Shown piece after piece: positions 1 through 8,295 of a DNA stretch of 64,000 bases (its first letter is position 1; the number at the start of each line of letters is the position of its first letter). The position numbers and the translations under genes were made by a program. The notes beneath the pieces are model-generated. The model made no database searches and was not told the DNA's origin. It was given only the letters and a program-made list of their open reading frames with translations. The stretch lies in contig NZ_AP027922.1 in NCBI RefSeq assembly GCF_030296835.1, positions 2,108,001-2,172,000 on the forward strand, read 5' to 3'. The DNA is from Pseudoalteromonas sp. MM1. Its GTDB lineage: Bacteria; Pseudomonadota; Gammaproteobacteria; Enterobacterales; Alteromonadaceae.

Positions 1-1236
1 CTTAAGTAACTCGTCGCTAAAGCGGCTTAAGTCAAACGCTAAATACCTAAATTCGTGTGTATCTACTAAGCGCCCTACGCGGTCGGCTTGCTTTACAAAG
101 TTGTACTTGGCTTTTACTTGCGCTTTGGTGGCTGTTTTTGGTGCACTAAATTTATCCTTTATTACTTTATAAACGTAGTCTAGCCCTTCAATGGTAAATA
201 CCAGCATAACCATGCCGGGTGTACCTGGTGCTGTATCGTATTTTAAATTAGTCGGACTATTTTTAGTGGTATCAACTTTGTAACGATAAAACTCTGTTTT
301 AGCGTGCTTAATAAAGCCAATAGCGTTAAATAACTCAAAGCGTTTTTTATGAGGCATCAGCACGCTTAAGTAATCTACATAACGTGCGGGTTGGTCGGTA
401 TCAACCATAAAATAAGTACGAGCAAAACCAAACAGTAAACTTAACTGATCGGCGCCCATCATTACGGCATCAAGCTTTAACCCTTTATTAGTATTTAATA
501 TAGCGATAGCAAAAGGCATATTATCGCCATTTTTAGCAATACAGCGCCCTATTAAGTAGCAGGCTTTGTTTCTAAAAAATAATGAGTTTGCATATTCTAT
601 AAACCCGTCGTTTAAATTTATAAGCTCATACACTTGTTTACATTGCTGCTTTGCACCGGCCATTAATGTTGTTTGCAATGCGTGTAAATCGGCGTCTAAA
701 TGACTAAAAGGTACTCTAAATGCTTGGCGAGTAATGAGCGTTTTTACAGCGTAGTTAAACCCATCTTTAAATGATATTCGGCTGACTAAATTTTCATACG
801 AACGCGGCTCGCTTCTGTATTTTGCTTTTAATACAAACAAGTGTACGGTACGAATTTTTTTATCGTCCCAAATTGCACCAAAGGTAGAGTTAAAAAAGGT
901 ATGCGCAATAGGTTTGTTTTCATGGTTTTGCACCATATCGCCATATATATTTTTAGCAAGCTGCCATGTTTGCGGGCAATTAAGTTCGGCATAAGCAATA
1001 ACGCGTACGGCTTCACTGACATTTTTTACTTCCCGTTCGTACACTTGTAGGCGCTCTCGCATGGCCGTTTGCACATCGTGATATTTTTGTTGTTCAAACC
1101 GGCTTTGTGCACCTAACGTAATATTTAAAAACTGCGCAAACATGGCCTCAAAGCCTGCAAAAACAGCGCGGGCCAACTTAGTAGCTATAACTTGCTGTAG
1201 CGCATTATTGGTTTGATTAGTTAACGGTTTTGACAT
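1..1236 (-). CDS. aceK: Isocitrate dehydrogenase kinase/phosphatase AceK (3' end cut by window edge)
   Basis: I translated this from the minus strand; the frame is open from the ATG at 1236 to base 1, giving 412 residues of a family usually near 570-600, so the C-terminal part lies outside the window. The protein starts MSKPLTNQTNNAL. The AceK nucleotide-binding region is clear: APGTPGMVM followed by VFT, then YVYKVIKDKF, then DRVGRLVDTHEF. AceK phosphorylates and dephosphorylates isocitrate dehydrogenase, switching carbon between the TCA cycle and the glyoxylate bypass. Its substrate gene icd lies at 3977-5227 on the same strand. aceK is not preceded by aceBA here; its upstream neighbour is a divergent LysR gene. 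The catalytic residues of the C-terminal kinase lobe are beyond the edge and cannot be checked. Confidence 0.93.
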   Translation of the reverse strand, partial: MSKPLTNQTNNALQQVIATKLARAVFAGFEAMFAQFLNITLGAQSRFEQQKYHDVQTAMRERLQVYEREVKNVSEAVRVIAYAELNCPQTWQLAKNIYGDMVQNHENKPIAHTFFNSTFGAIWDDKKIRTVHLFVLKAKYRSEPRSYENLVSRISFKDGFNYAVKTLITRQAFRVPFSHLDADLHALQTTLMAGAKQQCKQVYELINLNDGFIEYANSLFFRNKACYLIGRCIAKNGDNMPFAIAILNTNKGLKLDAVMMGADQLSLLFGFARTYFMVDTDQPARYVDYLSVLMPHKKRFELFNAIGFIKHAKTEFYRYKVDTTKNSPTNLKYDTAPGTPGMVMLVFTIEGLDYVYKVIKDKFSAPKTATKAQVKAKYNFVKQADRVGRLVDTHEFRYLAFDLSRFSDELLK

Positions 1237-1476
1237 GGTTACAACACTTTTATTTTTACCACTTATAGCGGTTATTTTTTATTAATTGTTTACACCTTAG
1301 CAAGCAGGCATTAATTTAGGTAATTAATTAAGCATATAATTAAAATTTATTGGGCGTATGACCTTTCGAGGTTAATTTTGCAGTCGTGTATTTGGTTTTA
1401 AGCTAGGCAAAGTACATGTAGTGTGGTGACTCCCCATAAATGTACTTTAACGCTGCATAAAGGCCAACACGCCCAT

Positions 1477-2424
1477 ATGAATATAAGAAATGTCGATCTT
1501 AACCTTCTCGTTTATTTAAATGTGTTAATAGATGAAAAAAGTGTTTCAAAAGCGGCTAATAAACTCGCACTAACACAGCCTGCCATGAGTAACGCACTTA
1601 AACGCTTACGTGATTTATTTGACGACCCACTACTTGTACGTGCCGCAGGCTCTATGACCCCCACCAGCAAAGCACTTAGCTTAAAGCCTGAAATAGAGTC
1701 GCTTTTAAAAATGGCAGAGGCGATTACTCAGCCCAGTGAGCAATTTAACCCTGCAACGGCAGAAGTGACTTTTAGAATAATGGCAAACGACTACATGGAG
1801 TCGACCTTAATTGCTCCGTTTATTACCGAGCAACTAGCTAAAAACCCGGGGATTAATTTTGATGTGCTTAGCCCAAGCGATGTAAACCTGCAAGATATGG
1901 AAAAAGGCACTATCGATTTAGCCATAAACCGTTTTAATGGCCTACCACGCTCGTTTCATCAAGCCAGCGTTTGGCGAGATAATTACTGCTGTTTAACCCA
2001 CCCTAAAAATACCTTTTTAAAGCATTCAAGCCTTGATGATTACCTACAAAAAGAACACATTTGGGTAAACCGTGCTGGCTGGGGACCAGAAGCCGCCGTT
2101 ACTAATAAGTCTGGCAAGCAAAAGCTAGGCTGGGTAGATGAAGCACTTTGGCAGCTAGAACAAACGCGTAAAATCCGGGTGTTTACACGCCACTACATGA
2201 TTGCAAGTTTGCTATGCCAATCAGAGCAACTTATTGCTACTTTACCGCGCAGGCAGGCTAAATTATTAACCACGCATACCGATTTAGTCATTAGCCCAGT
2301 ACCGTTTCAAATAGTACCTATTGAGGTAAAAATGATATGGAGCCCGCTACTTCACCATGCTCCCGCACACCAGTGGCTTCGCCGTGAGTTACTTGAGTTT
2401 GCTAAAACAATTGCTGATAGGTAG
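1477..2424 (+). CDS. LysR-family transcriptional regulator
   Basis: A 315-residue protein with an N-terminal winged helix (about residues 5-65) in the classical LysR pattern: VDLNLLVYLNVLIDEKSVSK, then AANKLALTQPAMSNALKRLR, followed by a DDPLLVRAAG wing. The remainder matches a LysR substrate-binding domain (about 90-305). I chose the ATG at 1477 because the family motif begins eight residues later; an upstream in-frame start at 1423 would add 18 unlikely residues. The gene is divergent from aceK with a 240-bp gap, so it may regulate aceK or its own promoter, but the effector cannot be told from sequence. NodD/LeuO-like branch features (DLNLL start, AMSNALKRLR) are visible. Confidence 0.9.
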   Translation: MNIRNVDLNLLVYLNVLIDEKSVSKAANKLALTQPAMSNALKRLRDLFDDPLLVRAAGSMTPTSKALSLKPEIESLLKMAEAITQPSEQFNPATAEVTFRIMANDYMESTLIAPFITEQLAKNPGINFDVLSPSDVNLQDMEKGTIDLAINRFNGLPRSFHQASVWRDNYCCLTHPKNTFLKHSSLDDYLQKEHIWVNRAGWGPEAAVTNKSGKQKLGWVDEALWQLEQTRKIRVFTRHYMIASLLCQSEQLIATLPRRQAKLLTTHTDLVISPVPFQIVPIEVKMIWSPLLHHAPAHQWLRRELLEFAKTIADR

Positions 2425-2499
2425 TTTGTAATTTGTGTTTAATTTAAAATTCTGAATACAGCTCAAAATATATTAAAAAAGTATTTAAGGAAAATCACT

Positions 2500-2925
2500 A
2501 TCAACATTGATTACTCTAATTATTCACTTAAAGAATTACATGAAGCACTTGAAACTATTGATACAAACAAATACCCACAAAGATACAAACGCCTAATAAA
2601 AGAGCTAAACACCCCAAAGAGAGTGGACCCTAAGGTTATAAAGCAATTAGAAATAACAGAGCAAAACTTAAAGATAGAAACCAAAGCATACGTAACTATT
2701 TTACTAGGCTTGTTTTTCATTCTATGGAGCTACTTTACTTATAATGATGGCGTTATACATAATAAAGGAGGAGAACGGGTAATTGCTTCTATCGAATCGA
2801 GCCCCAAAAAATTCTATTTTATTATTTTTGGTGGAATAGGCTTAGGGTGTATAACCGTCGCGCATGGAATAGAAACGTTAGTAAAGTATAAAAAAACGCT
2901 CAAAAATAACAATTTTGAAAAATAA
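2500..2925 (+). CDS. Small membrane protein of unknown function, probable non-ATG start
   Basis: The obvious open frame from GTG 2623 codes for 100 residues, but coding similarity clearly extends upstream in frame: the residues before it read IDYSNYSLKELHEALETIDT and then NKYPQRYKRLIKEL, a helical N-terminal segment that I recognise as common in small bacterial membrane proteins. No ATG, GTG or TTG exists in that extension. The nearest plausible starts are ATC at 2500 or ATT at 2506, behind a TAAGGA box at 2486-2491. Two hydrophobic segments follow (roughly VTILLGLFFILWSYF and FYFIIFGGIGLGCITVAHG). The end overlaps the next gene. Very AT-rich. No function is recognised; the 5' end is uncertain. 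Confidence 0.5.
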   Translation: MNIDYSNYSLKELHEALETIDTNKYPQRYKRLIKELNTPKRVDPKVIKQLEITEQNLKIETKAYVTILLGLFFILWSYFTYNDGVIHNKGGERVIASIESSPKKFYFIIFGGIGLGCITVAHGIETLVKYKKTLKNNNFEK

Positions 2926-3160
2926 AAAAGAATACCCTTACCTATGTGAAAGCCGCCTTAGCTATATTTATAGATGTGTTGAATGTGGTGCTTTTATTAA
3001 AAAAGGAATGCAAGAGTGCTACCGATGTGAACATATTTTTTCAAAAGACGATGTTGATATTATGATCAAACAGTATCGTAAAAATTATAAAAAAAACTGG
3101 CATCATAAACTTTATTTTGTCGTTTTTATCACAGCTATTATATACACATTGCTCTTTTAA
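2915..3160 (+). CDS. Small zinc-ribbon-like membrane-anchored protein, unknown function
   Basis: An 81-residue protein with two CxxC knuckles (CVEC at about residues 21-24 and CYRC at about 35-38), which would bind one zinc, and a single C-terminal hydrophobic segment (YFVVFITAIIYTLLF). It starts with TTG at 2915, overlapping the stop of the upstream membrane protein by 11 bases, so the two are probably translationally coupled and may work together at the membrane. AT-rich like its neighbour and unlike the surrounding housekeeping genes, so the pair may have been acquired. I do not recognise a named family. Confidence 0.55.
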   Translation: MKNKKEYPYLCESRLSYIYRCVECGAFIKKGMQECYRCEHIFSKDDVDIMIKQYRKNYKKNWHHKLYFVVFITAIIYTLLF

Positions 3161-3169
3161 AAATAAAAA

Positions 3170-3213
3170 AGCACCATGGTATTCAACTTTGGGAAAATAC
3201 CATGGTACTTTTG
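3170..3213 (+). terminator. Hairpin terminator after the two small genes
   Basis: A 14-base stem, 3170-3183 with 3196-3209, with one mismatched position and a 12-base loop, followed by TTTT. It lies ten bases after the stop at 3160, the right place to end the 2500-3160 transcript. Confidence 0.7.
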
Positions 3214-3532
3214 AAATCGTAGAAATAGGAGTGAACCCTACTCTTTATATTTAGCAACCTTGATGCCAACCCACCATAAAAATAAAAAACCTTAAAAATC
3301 AAGCACCTAATTAAATTATAACTTTAATTGTTATTTCGTTTGTCCCAGTTTTGTGCATTTTTATAGGTTTTTGCACCACTTTAATTACGCATGTTAAGTG
3401 GGGTAAAGTGCTTTTTGGCTAGTTGTTATTTACTATTGATAAAATCAATGTCAGTTATTGAAAACAACAATTTCATTAATAATACACTTAGCGCTAAAGT
3501 GAAGTTAAGCCAACAAACTAAGAGTAATGATT
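3214..3532. other. Intergenic stretch without a recognised gene
   Basis: AT-rich sequence between the terminator at 3170-3213 and the gene at 3533. A short open frame at 3391-3576 overlaps that gene, lacks a ribosome binding site and has no family resemblance, so I do not call it. No tRNA, sRNA or convincing promoter was seen. Confidence 0.5.
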
Positions 3533-3964
3533 ATGACAACATCAAGCTTCACACAACAAGACGGGTTATTTATTGACGCTAATTTACATCAGTTTATTAC
3601 CCAGCAGTTATGCACTAAAACCAATGCTGCTGAGACATACCAAGCACTTGCTACCTTGGTTGATGAATTTGGTTGTAAATGCCGTAAAACAAAGCACCAA
3701 GCAGATGACATTTTAGAAGTAGATACGCTACTGCATGCGTACCAGCGTAAAAACCACCCGCTTTGCCACGTAGATGCACAAACAACCGAGGCAGTACTTG
3801 ATGAATACTGCTGCCAAGTACCGGCTATTATTGTAGTTGCATTAATGGATACGCTTAGCGGTACGCAGTGCGATGAACCTAATGCACACGATATTTACCA
3901 CCGCGCTGCACAGCTTACTAATCGCCCCTGTGTACACAAGGCAAAAACAGCCACAGCGGCCTAA
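3533..3964 (+). CDS. Conserved-looking cysteine-rich hypothetical protein
   Basis: 143 residues from ATG 3533, chosen over ATG 3527 because AAGAG at 3520-3524 is then at proper spacing. The protein is soluble and probably mostly helical, without a signal peptide. Cysteines recur: GCKCRK near residue 46, HPLCH near 76, an EYCCQ near 92, then TQCD and RPCVH. They do not form a classic zinc ribbon but could bind metal. It is convergent with icd, 12 bases away. I do not recognise the family and make no functional claim. Confidence 0.6.
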   Translation: MTTSSFTQQDGLFIDANLHQFITQQLCTKTNAAETYQALATLVDEFGCKCRKTKHQADDILEVDTLLHAYQRKNHPLCHVDAQTTEAVLDEYCCQVPAIIVVALMDTLSGTQCDEPNAHDIYHRAAQLTNRPCVHKAKTATAA

Positions 3965-3976
3965 TAATGGAGTTGC

Positions 3977-5227
3977 TTAAAAATACTCGATAACCTTTTG
4001 CGCAAAGTCACTGCAGCTTAGGGTTGTCGAGTTATTACTATTTTGCGCTAAATCAAAGGTTACATTACCGTTTTTGAGTGCTTGTTCGAGCGCTTCTTCA
4101 ATCAGCTTTGCTGCCTCATCCCAGCCCATAAACTTAAGCATTAAAACGGCACTTAAAATACTGCTACTTGGATTTGCTTTGTTTTGCCCTGCTATTCTCT
4201 CAAACGTGCCGTGGGTTGGCTCAAAAAATGCCACATCGTTATTTAAATTAGCAGCCGGCATAATGCCCACTCCGCCAACTTGTGCGCTGAGCATATCTGC
4301 TAAAAAGTCGCCATTTTGGTTTGTGGTTGCTATCACATCAAATTGCTCTGGGTTCATTAAACATTGTTGCAGCATGTTATCGGCTATCACTTCTTTAATA
4401 ATTAAAGGCGATTTATTCGCGCGTGCTATTTCAAGCCAGCGTCCGTTTTCGTGTGCAGTAGCATTAAACTCATTTTGCGCTAAGGCAAACCCCCAACGTT
4501 TAAAGGCGCCATCGGTAAATTTAAGTACATTTCCTTTATGCACAAGCGTTAATGATTCACTATTATTTTTAAGGGCGTATTTAATTGCATAGCGTACTAA
4601 GCGCTCGGAGCCTTCTTTAGATATATTTTTTATACCTATGCCACACTCTTGCGAAAACCTTAGCCGCGTTACTCCCATTTCTTCACATAAAAAGTCGAGC
4701 ATTTTCTCGCTCTCTACGCTGCCGGCTTGCCACTCTATTCCTGAATATACATCTTCGCTGCTATCACGCAGCACTGTTATGTTAGTTAAAAATGGATTTT
4801 TTAACGGCGATGGCAACGCACTTAACCCTTTAACAGTGCGCATATTTACAAATAAATCCATTTCGTGCCTTAGCGCTACATTTAATGAGCGAAAACCGCC
4901 GCCAATAGGTGTAGTTAAGGGCCCTTTAATTGCTATTTTACAGGCACGAACTGCGTTAATAGTTTCCTCTGGGAACCAATCGCCATCATATAACTTTGCT
5001 GCTTGCTCGCCGTTATATACTTGCATCCAGTGAATTTTTCGCTCTTTTGCATAACAGTGTGTAATGGCATTATTCACCACGTGCTGCATGGCTGGTGTGA
5101 CCTCTTGCCCTACTCCGTCGCCATTAATATAAGCAATAATAGGATTTACAGGCACATGCCATTGGCCTTTAGCATCAATAGTAATATTTTGTCCGTGCTC
5201 AGGGATTTTAATATGCTGATAAGCCAT
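3977..5227 (-). CDS. icd: NADP-dependent isocitrate dehydrogenase
   Basis: 416 residues, the normal length of the E. coli-type homodimeric enzyme that converts isocitrate to 2-oxoglutarate in the cytosol. Visible family motifs are the N-terminal PIIAYINGDGVGQEVTPAM, the isocitrate loop GGGFRSLNVALRHEMDLF containing the Ser (in RSLNVALR) that AceK phosphorylates, LTLVHKGNVLKFTDG, ADNMLQQ, and PTHGTFERIAG with NPSSSILS. Starts at ATG 5227. The partial aceK gene on the same strand downstream (1-1236) encodes the matching kinase/phosphatase, so the phosphorylation switch is probably functional here. Confidence 0.97.
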   Translation of the reverse strand: MAYQHIKIPEHGQNITIDAKGQWHVPVNPIIAYINGDGVGQEVTPAMQHVVNNAITHCYAKERKIHWMQVYNGEQAAKLYDGDWFPEETINAVRACKIAIKGPLTTPIGGGFRSLNVALRHEMDLFVNMRTVKGLSALPSPLKNPFLTNITVLRDSSEDVYSGIEWQAGSVESEKMLDFLCEEMGVTRLRFSQECGIGIKNISKEGSERLVRYAIKYALKNNSESLTLVHKGNVLKFTDGAFKRWGFALAQNEFNATAHENGRWLEIARANKSPLIIKEVIADNMLQQCLMNPEQFDVIATTNQNGDFLADMLSAQVGGVGIMPAANLNNDVAFFEPTHGTFERIAGQNKANPSSSILSAVLMLKFMGWDEAAKLIEEALEQALKNGNVTFDLAQNSNNSTTLSCSDFAQKVIEYF

Positions 5228-5393
5228 GGTAATACCTATACTAAAAATAGTGTTAGCTGATTAAATCATGCTTGATTGAGCATGTATGCAATTTGCTTTT
5301 TATAATTGATATTAGTTAAAAAAATAGCAAGTTACCTGTGCTTAATTATGTAAATAATGGGTCTAGTATCAAGCGCGTATTTAGGAGGTATAA

Positions 5394-6197
5394 ATGAAGT
5401 TATTTTGGCTATTATTACTATTAATGGGGTCATTAAAAGTCTCAGCCGTTGATGTGGTTATTCATAATTTAGACTCGTTAACGACTAAGGGCCAAAAAAC
5501 GGTATCTATTTGGATAAATCAAAGCCTTAAAAAAACACAAAATACCTTAGGTCCATTGCAACAAACCACCCTCCCTATTTATTTAAAACCACAATATTTT
5601 GCTTTTGAACCCGTGCCATGGGCTAGCGTAAAACGCCATAACCCCGATGGGCTTGAGCTGCATATTGACCGCTACGCAAGTTTAAATGCATTTACAAAAG
5701 ATTGGACGCTCTACCATGAGCTTTCACATTTATATTTACCATTACTACCTTACTCTGGCTTTTGGCTCAGCGAAGGGTTTGCTAGTTATATGCAAAACGT
5801 AATAATGCGCAACAGCGGTGTAATTAGCCAAGCGCAATTTGTTCAACGTCTAAATGCAGGGTTTGAGCGAGCACGTTTACAAACTAAAACAAAGCAACAG
5901 CCGCTTAATAAGCTTTCAAGTGATATGTGGAAACAACGCGCGCAACAACGCGTTTATTGGACGGGAGCTGCATTTTTTGCAGAGGCCGATTTAGCCCTTC
6001 AGAAACAAGGTAAAAGCGTTGCCGCTATAATAAAACAGTACCAAATATGCTGCAGAACTGCGCGTGCGAGCGCTAAAACGCTCATAAAAGAGTTAGATAA
6101 GCTCTCCCGTAGTAGTATTTTTACTACCTTGTACGCGCAATATAATACGCGCACCGACTTTCCTGTTATTACTAAAACCCAGTTAAATACACTTTAA
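5394..6197 (+). CDS. Secreted gluzincin-type metallopeptidase
   Basis: 267 residues with an N-terminal signal peptide (MKLFWLLLLLMGSLKVSA, cleaved near residue 18). The zinc site is HELSH near residue 113, followed about 18 residues later by WLSEGFASY, in which the Glu would be the third zinc ligand: the HExxH...E arrangement of gluzincins (M1/M61-like). A strong AGGAGG sits 8 bases before the ATG. The protein is shorter than M1 aminopeptidases and lacks their GAMEN motif, so it is a minimal catalytic domain. It acts outside the inner membrane; the substrate is unknown. Its last four bases overlap the convergent hydrolase gene. Confidence 0.8.
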   Translation: MKLFWLLLLLMGSLKVSAVDVVIHNLDSLTTKGQKTVSIWINQSLKKTQNTLGPLQQTTLPIYLKPQYFAFEPVPWASVKRHNPDGLELHIDRYASLNAFTKDWTLYHELSHLYLPLLPYSGFWLSEGFASYMQNVIMRNSGVISQAQFVQRLNAGFERARLQTKTKQQPLNKLSSDMWKQRAQQRVYWTGAAFFAEADLALQKQGKSVAAIIKQYQICCRTARASAKTLIKELDKLSRSSIFTTLYAQYNTRTDFPVITKTQLNTL

Positions 6198-6739
6198 AGG
6201 CTTTTAAAAAGTTCGCAATACTCATCATACGCTTTGCCATCGTAATTAGTTGAGTAGGCATTCATAAACCCGTGTAAAAACGCTGTTTTGTTACACGTAA
6301 CTTGGCTTTTACAGGCCAGTGCACTTATCACTTCATCTACATTAAAGTGCATTTCTGTACGTGGAAAAATAAACCTACAAGGCACTCTTGCCTTAATATC
6401 TGTGTGGTTTCTGATTTGCGAAGGGTAGAAACCTATCAGCTTTTTTAGATGTGGATTGCCTGTTAATAACTGTGCGCGCCACGCGGCACTTGCGCCTGCA
6501 CTAAACCCTATGCAGGCTGTTGGCTCCGTAAGGTTATTAAATACATTTAAGAGCTTAGCTACGTAATTATCATGGCCACAGTCATTTATAAATTTATTAT
6601 AGTAATGCTCTTCACTATCAAAGGGTTGCAGTTCTCCTTTATAGGGGTCTATAACCACCGTATTGGCTTGTATGATATCTAACAACCTCGCTAAAGGTGC
6701 TGTTAAACCATAAATATCGCTGACTATTATGTAATTCAT
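6194..6739 (-). CDS. Small alpha/beta-hydrolase, dienelactone hydrolase-like
   Basis: 181 residues from ATG 6739, which has AAGGT seven bases upstream; an ATG 27 bases earlier has none. The nucleophile elbow is GFSAGASAAW (GxSxG) and the likely catalytic His is in LHGFMNAYS near the end, the HGF context of dienelactone hydrolases. The candidate acid lies in between. No signal peptide, so cytoplasmic. The order of the catalytic residues and the small size fit DLH-type or YqiA-type esterases; the substrate is unknown. Confidence 0.7.
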   Translation of the reverse strand: MNYIIVSDIYGLTAPLARLLDIIQANTVVIDPYKGELQPFDSEEHYYNKFINDCGHDNYVAKLLNVFNNLTEPTACIGFSAGASAAWRAQLLTGNPHLKKLIGFYPSQIRNHTDIKARVPCRFIFPRTEMHFNVDEVISALACKSQVTCNKTAFLHGFMNAYSTNYDGKAYDEYCELFKSL

Positions 6740-6766
6740 ACTTACCTTTTTAAGGTTAAAACCCAT

Positions 6767-7109
6767 GCGTTTAAGCAGTTGATAAAATTAAGTATAAATA
6801 ATTTTTAAATAAATAGCTTGCACACATTTTTTATTTGGGTTACCTTTCCCCTCTGGTTTAAATAAACCATCGCGGTTAACCTTTTTACCCTGATCCAGTA
6901 AGCCCCGCAAAACGTATATTTGAGAGCTTAGTTATTGTACGGCGAGAACCCCTATTAATACCTTGATGATTTTTTTAATATCATCGCAAAAGTGTCATAA
7001 AGATCGTCAACACTGTAATGAAGCTAAACACAACATCGTTAATTTATTAACTGCATTTGGCTATAAATAATAGCGCAGAGTAAATAACAAGAATAAAGTG
7101 AGTTTTATT
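6767..7109. other. Intergenic region upstream of a 55-residue ORF
   Basis: 343 bases without a gene. It holds a GATGAT/ATCATC hairpin around 6964-6985, a candidate Pho box at 6993-7009 and otherwise nothing I can name. It may contain the promoter and a long 5' leader of the small ORF at 7110. Confidence 0.5.
6993..7009 (+). promoter_or_regulatory. Candidate PhoB binding site (Pho box)
   Basis: The bases TGTCATAAAGATCGTCA resemble the two-direct-repeat Pho box (CTGTCATA spacer CTGTCAY): the first heptamer matches fully except its leading C, the second is GTCA with a shifted context. It lies about 100 bases upstream of the small ORF at 7110. Similarity to consensus is the only evidence. Confidence 0.35.
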
Positions 7110-7277
7110 ATGTCTTATAAATACAATGGATCTATGATCCAAATTGCCCATCCGGTGCAATCAATTTCTGTAAACAAACAACGTGTTATTTTTAGTGATA
7201 CGCAAGGTTTGAAAAACGCAATGTTTCAAAAAGCGAGTGAAGCGCGTGAATTTGTAAAATGGTTGAAAGCCAACTAA
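7110..7277 (+). CDS. Short unknown protein, 55 residues
   Basis: ATG 7110 to TAA 7277 encodes MSYKYNGSMIQIAHP followed by a sequence ending EAREFVKWLKAN. It is basic and has no signal peptide or hydrophobic segment. It is followed 46 bases later by a good terminator, so it forms a monocistronic unit. The ribosome binding site (AAAGTGAG, about 9 bases upstream) is modest. I do not recognise the family. Coding character is supported by the intact frame, the flanking terminator and the candidate Pho box upstream. Confidence 0.6.
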   Translation: MSYKYNGSMIQIAHPVQSISVNKQRVIFSDTQGLKNAMFQKASEAREFVKWLKAN

Positions 7278-7323
7278 TCATTGCAAGCAATTAACTGCTT
7301 AAATAGTTAATGTTAAAAAAATG

Positions 7324-7347
7324 TGCCAGCTTTGTAGCTGGCATTTT
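7324..7347 (+). terminator. Rho-independent terminator
   Basis: Perfect 7-bp stem TGCCAGC/GCTGGCA (7324-7330 with 7337-7343), six-base loop, then TTTT. It closes the 55-residue ORF transcript. Confidence 0.8.
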
Positions 7348-7408
7348 ACTTTGTTGCACTAAATTGACTACAATAACAATAATTTCATTGTTTTAGGTAG
7401 TTGTAGTA

Positions 7409-8269
7409 ATGCTCCGTGCATTTTTGTGTATCACCTTGTATTTAAACATTTCTTCGCACAGTTACGCCCACACTATTAACTGGCTAACCCATGACTTTGC
7501 GCCCTATTACATTTTAAATGGCAAATACCAACACCAAGGACGTGATGAAAGCGTTATAACCTTGCTAGAGCAACAACTTCCCCACATCACCTTTAATCGT
7601 CTTATTATCCCCTCTGGCAAAGTAACGCAAGAACTAGCCAATAAATCGGCCACGCATTGTGCCCTGTCACTTTATAAAAATGCATTTAGAGAACAGTTTA
7701 TTCACTTTAGTGAGCAAAGCTCAACCACGGGCCTTTCACCTTCTGTTGCTATGCATAAAGGCTTGGCAAGCTCGCTTGAAGTGCCTAATGAGGAGGCCGT
7801 ATCTTTGTATGATTTATTGGCAGAGAAAAAGCTTACCTTAGGTGTGTCTATGAACCGCTCATACGGCGAACAACTCGACAGCGTAATAAATAACACTCCT
7901 GATGTTGATATTGTTATTCGCCCAACGCGAAATAGTTTAGCCAGCCTTACCTATATGCTTAATTTAAAGCGCTTAGACATTTTATTAGGTTACCCAAGTG
8001 AGCATCATTACTTAGCTAAATCTATGTACTTTGAAGAAAACCTTACTCAACGAGCGATTGTTGAAGCGCCGCCGTTGAGCTATGGTTATATTGGCTGCAC
8101 TAAAAATGAACAAGGTGCTAAAAACATTCAACTATTAGATGAACAATTAAAAAAAATTAAGCAAACCGAGCAATACCACCAAGTAATGTTACGCTGGTTG
8201 CCCCCACATTTAAAACCCTTATTAGAATCAAGAATTCACGCTACAAAAAACAAAAACGCTACTAACTAA
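7409..8269 (+). CDS. Periplasmic solute-binding-like protein (TIGR02285-like)
   Basis: 286 residues with an N-terminal signal peptide ending near SYAH (residues 1-20). The mature start INWLTHDFAPYYIL is the 'aromatic-x-PP/PY' opening of family 3 periplasmic binding-like proteins; later HCALSLYKNAFREQFIHFS and KLTLGVSMNRSYGEQLD fit the two-lobed fold. It resembles the TIGR02285 group of orphan SBP-like proteins. No ABC permease or sensor domain is adjacent, so it is more likely an orphan sensor or binding protein than part of a local transporter. A convergent terminator separates it from yceI. Confidence 0.65.
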   Translation: MLRAFLCITLYLNISSHSYAHTINWLTHDFAPYYILNGKYQHQGRDESVITLLEQQLPHITFNRLIIPSGKVTQELANKSATHCALSLYKNAFREQFIHFSEQSSTTGLSPSVAMHKGLASSLEVPNEEAVSLYDLLAEKKLTLGVSMNRSYGEQLDSVINNTPDVDIVIRPTRNSLASLTYMLNLKRLDILLGYPSEHHYLAKSMYFEENLTQRAIVEAPPLSYGYIGCTKNEQGAKNIQLLDEQLKKIKQTEQYHQVMLRWLPPHLKPLLESRIHATKNKNATN

Positions 8270-8284
8270 AGTGGCGTTTTAATT
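8253..8284. terminator. Bidirectional terminator between convergent genes
   Basis: AAAACGCTAC at 8253-8262 pairs with GTGGCGTTTT at 8271-8280 (one wobble), with A-rich and T-rich flanks. It sits between the stops of the 7409-8269 gene and yceI and could serve both strands. Confidence 0.65.
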
Positions 8285-8295
8285 TAATCTACGCT

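Noticed and set aside
3391..3576. A 61-residue open frame before the gene at 3533
   Set aside because: It overlaps the next gene, lacks a ribosome binding site and has no recognisable family.
4074..5260. Long open frames antisense to icd
   Set aside because: They mirror the codon pattern of icd and have no motif or start signal of their own.
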